Below, piece after piece: positions 24,290 through 35,120 of a stretch of 64,000 nucleotides of DNA. A program made the position numbers and the translations under genes. Every line of letters starts with the position of its first letter. Position 1 is the first letter of the stretch. The notes under the pieces are model-generated. The model searched no databases. It was not told the origin of the DNA and saw only the letters and a program-made list of their open reading frames with translations. The DNA lies in NCBI GenBank assembly GCA_034440635.1, contig JAOTON010001135.1:248001-312000 (forward strand). Reading direction: 5' to 3'. Source of the DNA: Lepas anatifera (lineage: Eukaryota; Arthropoda; Thecostraca; Lepadidae).

Positions 24290-25345
24290 CCCCGCCCTCA
24301 ATCCCACATTGCGGGCCCCTTGGATACAGCCAGGCTCAAGCAGTCTACCTGGGCTGACTGTGGCTGCAGCCGGGCTCCCTGGCATGCTTGCCAGGCCCCT
24401 GTGGGCTGCCCATAATCTCTGTGTTCGAACTGGGGCCATATATTCAGCAGTCTCGGGCCATCTGTAGTTCAACCGGGCCCCAGTTATTCACCCAGGCCCT
24501 CTGTGACCAGGGATGTAAATTTGTGAAAGTCACATGACCTTTGTTGTCGGCGCGCCCTAAACCACCAAATTTGTGAACAAGTTAAAGGGTGCTTTTTCCC
24601 AGCCGAGTCGTAAAATTTGTTGATGGGCTGAGAATAGGTGCGTTTACCCCCACTCCACACACCCCTCCCCCCCACGCCCGCTCACATAGATCTGGGACCG
24701 GTTGGGCGGCAGATCTGGTTTAAACATCCCGAAGTTTTAGGGATGCTTTTCAAAGTTAGTGGTGTTTTCAAAATGTTTAGGGTTGCTCGCGCACCTCTAA
24801 AAGTACACAATGCTACACACCTGCCTGTGACTTCAACTGGGCTCCCTGTTGTCCAGCAGGCGCGGGTCCCCTATGGCCTCAGACGAGGCCCTGTCATGAA
24901 TGCGGGCGCCTGAAGTCGACCTGGACATCTAGTGTCTGCATTCGGACCCCCTGGCATACCTTTGAACCCTGTGTTCCAAAATGTCCCCTGTAGAGACACC
25001 GTGGCCCTTGTGTTCTGCATTGGCCCCTTTTAGTCTGCACAGGCTCTGCTTGGTCTACCCGGGCCCCCGTTGTCTACCCCGGCCCTTTGTGGATCAGCTG
25101 ACCTCTTGTGGTTTTCCGGGTCCCCTGCGGTCAACCCCATTTTTCTGCCCGGACCTCTGGCGTCCTACCCGGGACCTCTTTGGTCTCCCCGGGTCCTTTA
25201 CAGCCTGTCTCGGCCCCGTGGTCTGCCCGTGCCCCTTGTGGGCTGCCCGGACTCTTATGGGTTTCAAAGTTCCCTGTGGTCTTCCCGGGCTCTCCATGGT
25301 CTGTCCGGGCCCCGTGTGCTCTGCCTGTGCCCATATGTTTGAACA
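24290..25345. repeat. Degenerate 20 bp minisatellite (two blocks)
   Basis: A phrase close to GGCCCCTTGTGGTCTGCCCG recurs every 18-21 bp, with at least 16 units countable between 25009 and 25333. Looser units lie at 24340-24510 and 24825-24960. An unrelated AT-richer stretch (about 24515-24820) interrupts it. Low stop content leaves several long frames open on both strands, a consequence of the repeat and not evidence of a protein. The mirror is at about 61850-62890. Confidence 0.75.
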
Positions 25346-25465
25346 CCCCTTCCAGATTGGTTCCTGCGCGGTATAGCGAAAAACGCTAAGGGTGATTGAT
25401 ATGGCATGAAAATGACGAAGAAGCTTAATCAGTCACTTTTGTTCGGGCCAATGTTCAGCTCAAAC

Positions 25466-25726
25466 CATAGGCGGATCCAGGGGGCAAGGGGGCACGTGCC
25501 CCCGATCGACCCTCGGCGCCCCCTGAAAGGTCGATGGTGCCCCCTGAAATGTCGCTTCCCACCCCCTCCCCAGGATGCGAAAGTCTGCGCCCACCGATAG
25601 GATTTGGCGCCCACCTGATAGCTTTTGCCGGTCATAAGTGGCGCCCCCTGGTCCGGATGGCGCCCCCGGTCCGGATGGCGCCCCCGGGAAGGTGCCCCCC
25701 GATCGGCAATCCTGGATCCGCCTATG
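25466..25726. mobile_element. CATAGGCGG MITE, left-arm-only copy
   Basis: 261 bp with inverse ends CATAGGCGGATCCAGG and CCTGGATCCGCCTATG, flanked by an 8 bp duplication GCTCAAAC at 25458-25465 and 25727-25734. The right arm has a single GTTTGAGC at the equivalent place (near 61720) with no element. The inside is made of inverted GGGGGCGCC blocks. An 8 bp duplication fits the hAT superfamily. Confidence 0.9.
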
Positions 25727-25780
25727 GCTCAAACACGTTAAAGAAGATGACAGTTGATGGTATGGTTGTTTGTTACTTAA

Positions 25781-26229
25781 AAGGAAGGTGATACCTTTGT
25801 CGAATGCTGGAATTTAGTCTAATTAGGGGAACTTTTGGTAAAAAATCATGGAACTGTCCATTATTTCTCTGAAAAATGCACAATAAGCTCAACATTTTGA
25901 TTTTCAAAATGTTCCTCTAGGGAAATAAATACATATCTGCCTGTGGATGATGTCAGATCTGGCAACCACTATCATTTCCAATCCGCTTCAAGGGCTTCGA
26001 TTGGCTGATACTCACCGTGACATCAGCATATTTCGTCACACCAACAGCCATGACAACTGTGGTCTGCTGCTAATGGTACATGAGGAGTACATTTCAGGTA
26101 GGAATAAGCTTTTTTCTACGGAACTCTCGAGTTCCAAGAAATTTTATATATTGAGTACTGGGTTCTCCGACTTGCTTTCCAACTTCGCTATCTCAGTTAA
26201 AATCATGTTATGAAGGTGCCACATTCCCT
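25781..26229. mobile_element. TTAA-flanked MITE, AGGGAATG family (left arm)
   Basis: 449 bp, TTAA at 25777-25780 and 26230-26233, homologous to 883-1356 and 1361-1810 and mirrored at 60367-60816. The left terminus is drifted (AAGGAAGGTGATACC). It is non-coding. Confidence 0.85.
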
Positions 26230-26315
26230 TTAAGAGGTCTAGCCTCTGACTGCTTTTAGGTAGAGCCAACATTAAAATAGGCGTCATTCGATTCCTCTCG
26301 TACCGGCCTGTAGCC

Positions 26316-26332
26316 CAGTATCCGCAGTATCC
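26316..26332. other. hAT-type excision footprint
   Basis: CAGTATCC, one G, then CAGTATCC again. In the right arm the same 8 bp words flank a 199 bp MITE (60074-60272). A retained target duplication with a base between is the classical scar of hAT excision. Confidence 0.75.
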
Positions 26333-26488
26333 TAAGCCATATTTACAGAAAGGGAGACATTTTTACCAACCCACGTTCTCCATGAATCTTCAAGGCAGAT
26401 TTCATATCCCATATCTGACCTCAGGCCAGGGATCTTAGAAAAATCCCAAAACATGTTCTGTAACAATGTAACATCCAGTGGGGCGATT

Positions 26489-26496
26489 GTCTGATG
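26489..26496. other. Empty target site of the right-arm 2 kb hAT-like element
   Basis: A single GTCTGATG here corresponds to the CATCAGAC duplicated on both sides of the element at 57903-59901. Confidence 0.9.
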
Positions 26497-26635
26497 ATTT
26501 TGACCTAAATTAACGCTGCAATCTTCAACATTTGTGTTAGGTAGGATCACTTGGCCTAGCCTGTTAAATTTACCTGATATGACTGAAGCTAAAGATTTTG
26601 AGGGAAGTAGTACAATCCATTAAGGATCAGGGGTG

Positions 26636-26695
26636 CCAAGTACGGGCGGCACTTCGCGCCACCGTTTATTCTGACCTGCAAGGGGGAGGGTTAAT
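26636..26695. repeat. Relic end of a CACGCGC-family TTAA element
   Basis: GTGCCAAGTACGGGCGGCAC, TTCGCGCCACCGTTTATTC and then GGGGGAGGGTTAA resemble the GGTATGCCAAGTACGGCGGC... end of the family. It is mirrored near 57715-57765. The following 26700-27630 shows no gene. Confidence 0.4.
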
Positions 26696-26999
26696 GTTTA
26701 TATCAATCTCGCGAAGGTTGGTACATCAATAATCAGATCATTTTCGCTGTAGGTACAGCTTTAAAATATTTACATCTAAAAAACGAACGTAAATACTTTC
26801 TTTGGTCCAATTTTTATTAAAAAATTCCGGACCCCCGGGCAAGATTTTGTGCCTCTAGAAACCAACTCTGGAGGCCCTGAAATCAGCTCCTGGGCCCTGA
26901 AGCCAAGCGCATGGCTTGGGGAATGCGAGACTAGCTCTTGAGCCCCCAATATTTACTATTGAGACCCTCCGAGATAAGTGCTTCGATGTTTCAGAGCTT

Positions 27000-27790
27000 A
27001 TGTGCAGTGCTGGGCGCGTTCCTCGATTTTTGGTGGTGCGTTAGCGCTCCTGCGTTCCTCCGGCCGCAGTTAGTGCTCTTCTGGAATAGCGCTCCTCAAT
27101 TTTTTCACTCGGTGCGCTAGCACTCCTGCGTTCCTGTGTTCCAAACTAGTAACCCGCAATTGACCTGGGTCCAGAGCCGAACGCTACTGACCAAGGGGAT
27201 TCGCCCCCTCTCCCTCCCCAGTTAACTCAGCTTCTTAAAAATAGCAATGAAAAGAAAAAATGTAGCATTTTATTAACAAAATAATGCGAGTTAGGTACAC
27301 CGCACAAACTAGTTCAATCCAACAAGGTTAACGAAAATGTTCAATCTTAGATAGTGCATGGACATCGAAAACAAAATAACTATTTCTATGACCAACACTG
27401 ATGCGTGAAATCCACTCAAGCATAGGTATTTGCAAGTATATTTACGTAACATACTGTAACAAACACTTCCAACAAGCATGGCAATACTTGCGCCAGACGT
27501 TGTGCACCTCTGTGTTGCAAGGATAGGCTACAGAGGGCGCTGCGAATGTGCATTTTTCCGTATATTATGCAGTTAAGCTGTCAAGGTGTATACTTTTATG
27601 TAGTTCAATTTCTTCAGTGCAGGGTTCACGCTTCATACAATGAGGAGCGCTTCAAAATTTAGGCAGTGCGCTCCTCTTACTTGCGCTCGTTGGAAAAAAA
27701 CTTTCCGATCCTGCGCTCTTGCGTTCCTAAAAAGGCAGTGCGTACGTACGCAAGAGCACAGGAGCGCACGAAAGGAGTGCACTTGCCTAG
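27000..27790. repeat. Inverted GCGCTCCTGCGTTCC-type repeats
   Basis: GCGCTCCTGCGTTCCT-like words occur at about 27045 and 27115, and related words at about 27665 and 27710. They are answered by an inverse (CGCAAGAGCACAGGAGCGCAC) at 27750-27770 around the perfect palindrome TGCGTACGTACGCA. The segment could fold as a hairpin. No protein is indicated. It is mirrored at about 56600-57360. Confidence 0.45.
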
Positions 27791-27834
27791 CTCTGCTCAT
27801 ATGATAAACTCTGAGAACATAAATCAGAAATCGA

Positions 27835-29340
27835 GGAGGTCTGGCGAGGGGCCCCGAGCGGAGGGCGCTGTTTGGCCTGCGACTCGAAGGTAGGCCAGTC
27901 GACCAGTGGGTGCTGCAGCATGTCGTCCTGTAGGGCGACTGGGCGCTGCACTGCCGCCGCTTGCGGCCCTTAGGTACGTTGGTCAGGCGGTTGCTGGGAG
28001 GACGCTGGTAACAGAAGTTCTGGCGCGTGTCCACGCAAGAGAAGGCCACAGGGGCTATGAAGAGGCTGGCAGGCCGGTGAAGATGTCAAATTTTTCCTTG
28101 GCCACCAGAGACGATGCTGGGGGTTTGCCGCCCCAACGCAGCGGCGGCGAAAGCAGCAAGGAAAAGTCAGTGCCCACCCGGTCAGGGCTCAGGTCAGAGG
28201 TGAGCGGTCACGCCCTCCGGCAGCCCAATGTCCATGTATTGGTATGTCCACGTACTCAATGTCCAGGCACCTCCCTCGCCCCGGAGCCACCGTCCAGACG
28301 CCTGGTGCCGATGGAGGGGAGCCTATACTTGGAGGCGTTGACCAAGTGGTAAGCCTGCGAGCGGTAAGCGAGCCTGCGACTCGAAGGTAGGCCAGTCGAC
28401 CAGTGGGTGCTGCGGCATGTGGTCCTGCAGGCGGGAGAGCCCGGGCGCCGCACTGCCACCGCTTGCGGCCCTCCGGTACGCTGGTTAGGCGGTTGTTGGG
28501 AGGATGCCCGTAGTAGTAGTTCCGAGGCGTGTCCACGCGAGAGAAGGCCACAGGCGGTATGGAGAGGCTGGTGGGCCGAGTCGGGTAGGCTGCGTCCATG
28601 CAGGAGGTGGGTACTACGTCCGTGTAGATCGAGCTACCAGACTCGTCCATCGGTATGAACTGGAAGATGAGGGCGGCAGGCAGCAGAAAACCAGAAGGTA
28701 GACCACCAGGAGATGTCGTGTCGTCTCCTGGTCACAGAGATGGGTGGGCGGTAGACAGGGGAAGCAGGTGGATAGGCGCGTCTCAGGCAGACGTCCAGGA
28801 AGGCGGCATCGCGGCCCCCGGCGGCGACACCGCCGGGCAGGAGTAGCGCGGCAGTCAGCCGCCAGCGACGGGGGACGCAGCCCGGCCGACCTCATCAGCC
28901 TTCCCGGAATACGCACACTCCGTAGGTCCACGAGACCTCGTCCCCGGCGGATCAGGACGCCGACGAGCGCGACACCACAACCGCAGCAGAGTCGAAAGGC
29001 CGGGCGGACGCGCCCTCGCCACACCCCGCCGGCCTGCGGGGGCGCGGCCGGTCGCGGTGGATCGCCACCGGGCCACCAGCGATGATGCCGGGAGAGTCGA
29101 CAACTCAACGTAGCGGCGACGAAAGCAGCGAGGAAAAGCCGGCGCCCAACCAGCCAGGGCCGAGGTCGGAGGTGAGCGGCCACGACCTGAAAATATGCAA
29201 TAGTTAGGGATGTGCGGGGAAACAGGGTCAGCGGCAGACCAGCAGGAGGCGGGCGAACACTGGTGAGATTGGTCAAGGGCATACAGACCGTGCAGTGCGG
29301 CTAGCAAAGGGTGGGAAGACTACGAGCCCGACGTCGACCC
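27835..29340 (-). repeat. GC-rich block made of two diverged tandem units (left arm)
   Basis: Read on the minus strand, a longer unit (about 29200-28340) is followed by a shorter one (about 28230-27835) with the same landmarks in the same order: CGCTCACCTC.GACCT, CTTTCGTCGCCGCTACGTTG-like, CTTCTCTCGCGTGGACACG, and GGCCGCAAGCGGCGGCAGTG. In one frame both encode F-S-R-V-D, P-P-x-N-R-L-T-x-V-P and G-R-K-R-x-Q-C. I do not recognise the protein. Frames break outside these blocks and the copies differ at all codon positions, so coding is unproven. It may be a captured gene fragment or simply GC-rich repeat DNA. Confidence 0.5.
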
Positions 29341-29593
29341 CACCAACCCGGTGTTAGTTCAAGCTTGAAACCTTAATATTTTCTTAAAAATGGCCACCCC
29401 AAGCAATGAACAGCCCTCCGCCAACACATTAGGGCCCTGTCCCATGTAAAGAAAGAAAGTAAGAAAAAGACAGTTTGGACCAGGAGAAGGGGGTGCACTA
29501 AAGGGACTAGTCAAAGACAGGTTTTGGAACAGATCAAAAAGTGGCGTATTGACTAGTTTTCACAATTTTCACACCACACCACACCACCTCCAC

Positions 29594-30187
29594 CAAATCA
29601 CCGGCCTATTCACTTTTTTTAACTGGGGCCGATCCTTGAAAATATGGAACTTAATAAACGCGTTCAAAAGGTATCAGGCAAATTATTCCGGCAGACAAAT
29701 ATTATTATTTCAAAGACACTATGCCGCTCCTCCTCTCAGGGCCATTGTGGGAGGCGAGGAACTAAATCTGCGTTCAACCAGAGCTCAATCGCCACGACAA
29801 AACCAGTGGGCATAACAAATGATTTTTCCACTCCAATATGTCTTAGCCTGCACATGGTGACAGAAATCACAGGTTCCGCTGATTTATCTGATGTTAATAA
29901 CTTACATAAATTGGCTGATTTGTCGTTAAATATATCCATGACAGTCGTGTTTTGGCTATTTCCATGGCATTTTGGTGATTTTTTTTTTTTCCATTTTAAT
30001 CGAGTTTTTTCTCCGTCAATGCCATAATTACATTTTTCTTGAACTAAAGGTCCCCAAAAATGATACGAATAAAGATATAGTAAGTATTTCAGGTTACATT
30101 AAAAAGTGTCCTTTTTCTCCCGGGGTGCCCCTCAAAGTTTGTGTGCCCTCCCATACCAAAGCTCTGGCTGCACCCCTGCGGCTCACT
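29594..30187. repeat. Dispersed repeat shared by both arms and the spacer
   Basis: It matches 42078-42684 in the same orientation with moderate divergence (shared words: AAATTATTC.GGCAGACAAAT, GACAAAACCAGTGGGCATAA, CATTAAAAAGTGTC, CTCCCGGGGTG) and is mirrored in the right arm at 54197-54782. The minus-strand ends with GGGTGCAGCCAGAGC. Confidence 0.7.
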
Positions 30188-30649
30188 GAAATTTTGATGG
30201 TGAGTTAAGTTGGAATTGAGCGAATTGCTTTCAGCTCGCGACTTGAGTTGAGCCGAATAAAAAATCTGAAATACACACCTCTGCTCTCTACTAAGCTAGT
30301 GAAAAACCTTGATGTTTGAAGTGATTGCTCGATTTTCAACTTGTATCCTAATATGAATATGTGCTTTTTAGTGAAAAAGCTATCAAACAGCTTATTTTTA
30401 AAATATATAAAAACCTTCAAGAGATCTATTAAAGGACATTCTTCTCACTTTTGCGCTAAATTATTTGCTAACCTCAGCCAAATTGGCAATTTTGACCTGT
30501 AGGGAATTTTCATGGACCCAAATTTTTATCATCTGAAGCTTAGACTAGACAAAATAAAAATACTTGCTCTCCAAACCACCTATATACAGAAAAATAATGC
30601 ATGAAAGTTATTTGAAGATTTTTTTGTACGTCATAGCGGAGTCGTAAAT

Positions 30650-30749
30650 AATTCGTTCGTTGCGAGCATTTTCTCCACTCGAGATTAAACCAAGTTGATC
30701 ATCAGCTTGTTTAATCTCGAGTGGTGAAAGTCCGCACAACGAACGAATT
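30650..30749. repeat. Hairpin / fold-back sequence (left arm)
   Basis: A perfect 16 bp stem, CCACTCGAGATTAAAC (30675-30690) with its inverse at 30709-30724, is extended by outer AATTCGTTCGTTG/CAACGAACGAATT arms. Weaker inverse similarity continues outwards (30485-30832), for example CTGAAGCTTAGACTAG against CTAGTCCAAGCTTCAG. It is probably an old fold-back element, mirrored at 53636-53735. Confidence 0.7.
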
Positions 30750-30840
30750 TTTTGTACATTTCATCTAGTCCAAGCTTCAGAGAATGCGAAGTTTGTGTCC
30801 ATGAAAACTCTAAATGTGTCAAAATTGCCATCCTTGAACC

Positions 30841-31112
30841 CATATGCGGATCCAGGATTGCCGATGGGGGGACACCTTCCCGGGGAGGCGCCATCCAGAC
30901 CAGGGGGCGCCACTTTTTAACGGCAAAATCTATTAGGTGGGCGCCAAATACTATCGGTGGGCGCCGATTTTCGCATCCTGGGGGAAGAGGTGGGAAGCGA
31001 CATTTTAGGGGGCGCCATCGACCTTTCAGGGGGCGCCGTGACCATTTCAGGGGGCGCCGAGGGTCGATCGGGTGGGGCACGTGCCCCATTTGCCCCCCTG
31101 GATCTGCCTGTG
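30841..31112. mobile_element. CATAGGCGG MITE (left arm)
   Basis: 272 bp, 8 bp duplication CTTGAACC at 30833-30840 and 31113-31120, with ends drifted to CATATGCGG and CTGCCTGTG. It is shared with the right arm (53285-53545), so the insertion is older than the arm duplication. Confidence 0.9.
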
Positions 31113-31217
31113 CTTGAACCTTAATGTGAAGCGAATACTAGCTTTTCCGCCTTGATACTAATATATGCTCATCAGTGACAAAGTAACCAAAGATCAAGTA
31201 CCCTAGTGAAAACTTAT

Positions 31218-32057
31218 CACGCGCATTGACGGGGGGCGGATACCCGCCCCCCTCGAGTTTGCCAAAGATAGCAGTAAAACGGCGGTGCGTAGCGCCGCCG
31301 TACTTGGCATACATTTTCCCCCATCCTTTTTACAACTTCTGTGAAAATTGTAAAGTTAGGTCATCTCAGGTCAGGTCACCAGTACAGGTCAAGTGACCTG
31401 ACCTCAAAAAGAAGTTTAAGAGTCGGAGTCGGAGCAGGGTGAACTTATCCGATTAAAACTCATATCACATAATGTTCCCACCGAGTTCTCTAAAATATAT
31501 TCCGGTATTTTTTATATCGATGACCTAAGGTCAGGTACGAGGCATGACCTCTCCATTGGAAATACATAGGAAAAATGGTTTTTACTGTATAACTCAGTAA
31601 CGAATAGTGATAGAGCGTTTATGTTAGCTTTATTAGACTCGCCTTAGTTTTGCGGTTCTAATGATATGCATTTTATATAATTTGACAATGACCTGACCTA
31701 AGGTCAGGTCAAATCCTTGATTTGAACTAGCAAGTTCAAATTATATATCATTCGATTCGGCTTGCTGCGAGGATTCATATAGTTTATGTGGTTTTGCTCT
31801 ATCTTTATTTGTTCAGATGTAATGGCCGAAAAGCTTAATTTACATGTTATCCCTATTAGCGCATGTTTTGACCTCTCGTGACCCTAAATGTGACCTGACA
31901 AAAATTGGTTTAAATATTTTCGATGGAGAAGTGGATGGGCAACCAAACGCCGTTTACTGTTTTTTGCTACCTACCATGGTTCTCGAGATCTTAGGGGGGC
32001 GGGTACCCGCCCCCCTCGTCAAAGTGATTGTGGCTCAGACCCCCTTCAATGCGCGTG
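31218..32057. mobile_element. TTAA element, CACGCGCATTGACGG family (left arm)
   Basis: 840 bp, flanked by TTAT (31214-31217, mutated) and TTAA (32058-32061). The palindromic GTACCC block lies inside the ends, and the AGGTCA/TGACCT-rich centre is like 7907-8745. It is shared with the right arm at 52343-53179 and inserted in the old tandem repeat. Confidence 0.85.
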
Positions 32058-32321
32058 TTAACAAAGAAAATATCTACTTGAAGAACTTCAACTTACTTTT
32101 CGAATAAGTTATTGATTAACCTTAGTTTAAAGCAACTATTCGCTTTTCGGCTTGCGTCACAACAAAATGTGTGCTTTTTAGTAAACAAATCGAAGAGCTT
32201 GATAGTAAAATGTTAAAAATATCAAGAGATCTAGTAAAAGACATTCAACTCAGTTTCACACAGAGTTATTGACTAACCTTAGTGTGAAGTGACTACCCGC
32301 GTTTCGGCTTGGGTCCCAATG

Positions 32322-32597
32322 CATAGGCGGATCCAGGGGGCAAAGGGGGCACGTGCCCCCCTCCCCGATCGACCCTCGGCGCCCCCTGAAATGGTCACGG
32401 CGCCCCCTGAAAGGTCGATGGCGCCCCCCTGAAATGTCGCTTCCCATCCCCTCCCCCCAGGATGCGAAAATATGCTCCCACCGATAGGATTTGGCGCCCA
32501 CCTGATAGGTTTTGCCGGTCAAAAGTGGCGCCCCCTGGTCTGGATGGCGCCCCCCCGGGGAGGTGCCCCCCGATCGGCAATCCTGGATCCGCGTATG
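32322..32597. mobile_element. CATAGGCGG MITE (left arm)
   Basis: 276 bp, 8 bp duplication TCCCAATG at 32314-32321 and 32598-32605. It is mirrored at 51803-52078. Confidence 0.9.
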
Positions 32598-32951
32598 TCC
32601 CAATGTACTTATCAGTGACAAAGCAATCAAATAGCTTGCTTTGGATCATGACTGATAAGTGAAAAGTTGCTTTGTAGCCGAGAAAAAATGTAAAACAAAA
32701 ATATTGAAAGCAAGTGTTTAGTTCTTGGGACTAGGCTTTCATTCACGCTAGCCTTAATAGAAAAGCAAAAGTGGCTAATCACTTAGGCTGCACCATTTTT
32801 GGGTAGATTTCTAAGGTAAGTGAAAATTAATTGAGAACATGCTGGTGGAGTACACTAAATTAAAAATAATAAAAATATGCCCAAAAGAAATAACTACATT
32901 GGGAGATGTAGATAGTCCTTAGGACTAGACTTTCACTTATACTAGACTTAA

Positions 32952-33961
32952 CACGCGCCCCGCTGGGGGGGCAAAATTCGCCCCCTCTCCTGGTTTTTCC
33001 CAGATAGCTCAAGAACAAAGAGACGCAGAACAACGAAACTTACGGTACCTTATTCCTGATTAATTTTACACATTTGACCACATTTTTTAGTTAAGGTCAT
33101 GTCAGGTCAAGGAGCTATTCAGAGTCAAGTGACCCGACCTCAAAACCTAAAATTACGAGTTTGAAGCAGCGCCCAGGGAACATTAGCAAACCAATCAGTT
33201 TGAAACTTTCACAATATGATAATGTCATTAGGTTCTACAAATCTGCTATCTCGGAATTTTGATATTGGTGACCTAAGGTGGGGTCAATTTTTTGTTTACT
33301 CCATTATAAGTCTATGGTGAAAAATAGAATGGACTCGTTTTCAGGAAATACTGGATAGATAAGGCTGAAAATCCTCAAAATGTCTATTCTTACCACAATC
33401 TTGACCATAAAGTTAAGTTTTTGAGCATCTGACCTCTCAAAGGTCATATCAGGTCACGGGAGCAGAGAGTGATTGTTTTGCCAATAACTTCTCACTGAAT
33501 TGAGATAAAGCTCCCATTCTGCTTGCATTGTGTTTATATTGTCACGGGAAGTCGATCAATATGCAGCATGACCATACCAGGTCACTCTGTGACCCTGACC
33601 AAGATCGAGGTCAGGTCATTTTCACTATTTGACCTAGCAAGGTCATATTATACATCATTCGATTTGCCGCGATGAGAGGAATCCAATGATGCATAAATAT
33701 TTGCTCTAGCTCTCCTGAGGGCAGATTTAGAGAGGGAAATGTACACTGTTCTGTTGTAAGCCTATGGAGGATTCTTTGACCTATGCTGACCTCAATAGTG
33801 ACCTGACATAAAGATACTTCGTATAAATTCTCTTCGTCTTGTCAAGAGCTTTCGAACGCAGCCCGTAATTTTCCTTTAGCTTTCGTGGGGAACGAGATAC
33901 GGAGGGGGCGGAAAACGCCCCCACCGGGGCGCGTCATGCAAGGGACCCCAGCGGGCGCGTG
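32952..33961. mobile_element. TTAA element, CACGCGCCCCGC family (left arm)
   Basis: 1,010 bp with ends CACGCGCCCCGCTGGGG and CCCCAGCGGGCGCGTG, TTAA at 32948-32951 and 33962-33965. The body carries spaced TGACC/GGTCA motifs but is otherwise different from the CACGCGCATTGACGG family. No transposase is visible. It is mirrored at 50440-51450. Confidence 0.85.
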
Positions 33962-34619
33962 TTAATGGAAAAGCGAAGGCGTCTAGTCATTTGTCCAATG
34001 AGTCTGAAAATAGGTAAGTCTAGGTATTTTGGGTATGTCTGCTTGTGATCCAATATGTGCTAATCAGTGAGATCACCAAAACGCAGAATCTACCCAATTT
34101 TAACCCTCATAGGGTATTCATAAAGCATCCACAACATTGGGTACCTATTGCAACAAGCCGCCACTGAGAGTGGGCATGTCAATTCCAATGGTCTGGATCT
34201 TTCTACTTCAGTTATTGATACGATTTTGAAGTCAGTATGGCCTCTAAGAAAGCTTCTTAGGCTAGGCAGAAATTAGGGTAAAAAGGCAAAGTACCTACCT
34301 ATCCCAGGAATAATTATCGAAGGATCAAGTAACTCATGTAAGGTCTAAAAAATTGAATTTCTTTTTTTGTGTCAGGAAGTGATCCAAAAAGGAGGAAAAA
34401 CTGGCGTGCACTTAGTTCCATCATAGTCCTATGGCATCAGATTGTTTTAGCAAACATCACATTCATACGTCCTACAGACCATGGGTGGATATCTCTATTC
34501 TATTCGGAAGGGGAGGGGGTTTCTGGATGGGTTAACAACACTAGTAGATAGGTAGGGTAGTACAAGTTCTATACAAACCCCTATGGGTGTAGAGGTGTCG
34601 CCACAGATCTTTCGAGTGG

Positions 34620-35120
34620 GGGGGGGGTGGGGGCGGCCAGTGACGAAGCTCTACGTTCATGCTACAGACTGGCCCCAGGGGTGGATCCAGGGGGTGACAA
34701 AAAGCTCCCTACCCCAACCACCCGATTTTCGCCCATTTTCTTAAACAACCATATCAATATGTTTTTCACGATTCTAAGCTCCACTAACGACCAAAAACCC
34801 CCTGCCCCCGACCAACCCGATTTTCGCCTATGTTCTTAAAAACATTTAAATATGCTTTTCATGATTTTGGGTTCCATAGCCCCCTAACCATTCGCCTGTA
34901 TCCATTGACGGACGCAGGGGGCATTCCGGCCATTCCCCCCAAAGCGCTGGAGGGGTGGGGGCCAAACTATCTTTTGGCACCCCCCAAACTCCTGATTTTT
35001 TTTAAGGTGTTAGGTCTGTAGAGCAAAAAATATTCGCTCGCCCCCCTCCCAGAAAAGCGATCATGAAGTTGGAGAGGCAGCTTATACTAGGTCTGTCGAG
35101 CACCCAAATTGCACGTAACA
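34620..35120. repeat. Repeat with an internal ~100 bp duplication
   Basis: CCCGATTTTCGCC.AT.TTCTTAAA...CATGATT-like text occurs twice (about 34720-34790 and 34807-34880), within G- or C-rich ends of the GGATCCAGGGGG/GACGCAGGGGGCA type. It is mirrored at about 49210-49800. Confidence 0.5.

Larger units (their letters stand above)
30296..34090. repeat. Old 160-190 bp tandem repeat, broken up by transposons (left arm)
   Basis: Units share the order: CTTAGTGTGAAGTGACTA, CGGCTTG, AATATGTGCTT, TCAGTGACAAAGCAATCAAA, CAAGAGATCTAGTAAAAGAC, GTTATTGACTAACC. Units lie at about 30296-30482, 31113-32117 (minus an inserted element), 32118-32276 and 32277-32735 (minus an inserted MITE), with a partial unit at about 34038-34085. 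Removing the inserted elements makes neighbouring units nearly contiguous. Confidence 0.6.

Noticed and set aside
24981..25345. Possible CRISPR-like array (20 bp repeats)
   Set aside because: Units abut without spacers, are highly variable, and the context is an animal genome.
24981..25376. 131-codon Pro/Cys/Leu-rich open frame and its overlapping partners
   Set aside because: Open in several frames on both strands because of the 20 bp GC-rich repeat. No domain and no single favoured frame.
28189..28650. 153-codon frame in the GC-rich block as a real gene
   Set aside because: Overlapping frames are open on both strands, blocks between the tandem units do not keep one frame throughout, and no start, splice or domain evidence is convincing. 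Kept only as a repeat with a note.
34369..34551. Short frame conserved between arms (also 49852-50049) as a gene
   Set aside because: Conservation only reflects the arm duplication. The frame has no motif and no support outside the arms.
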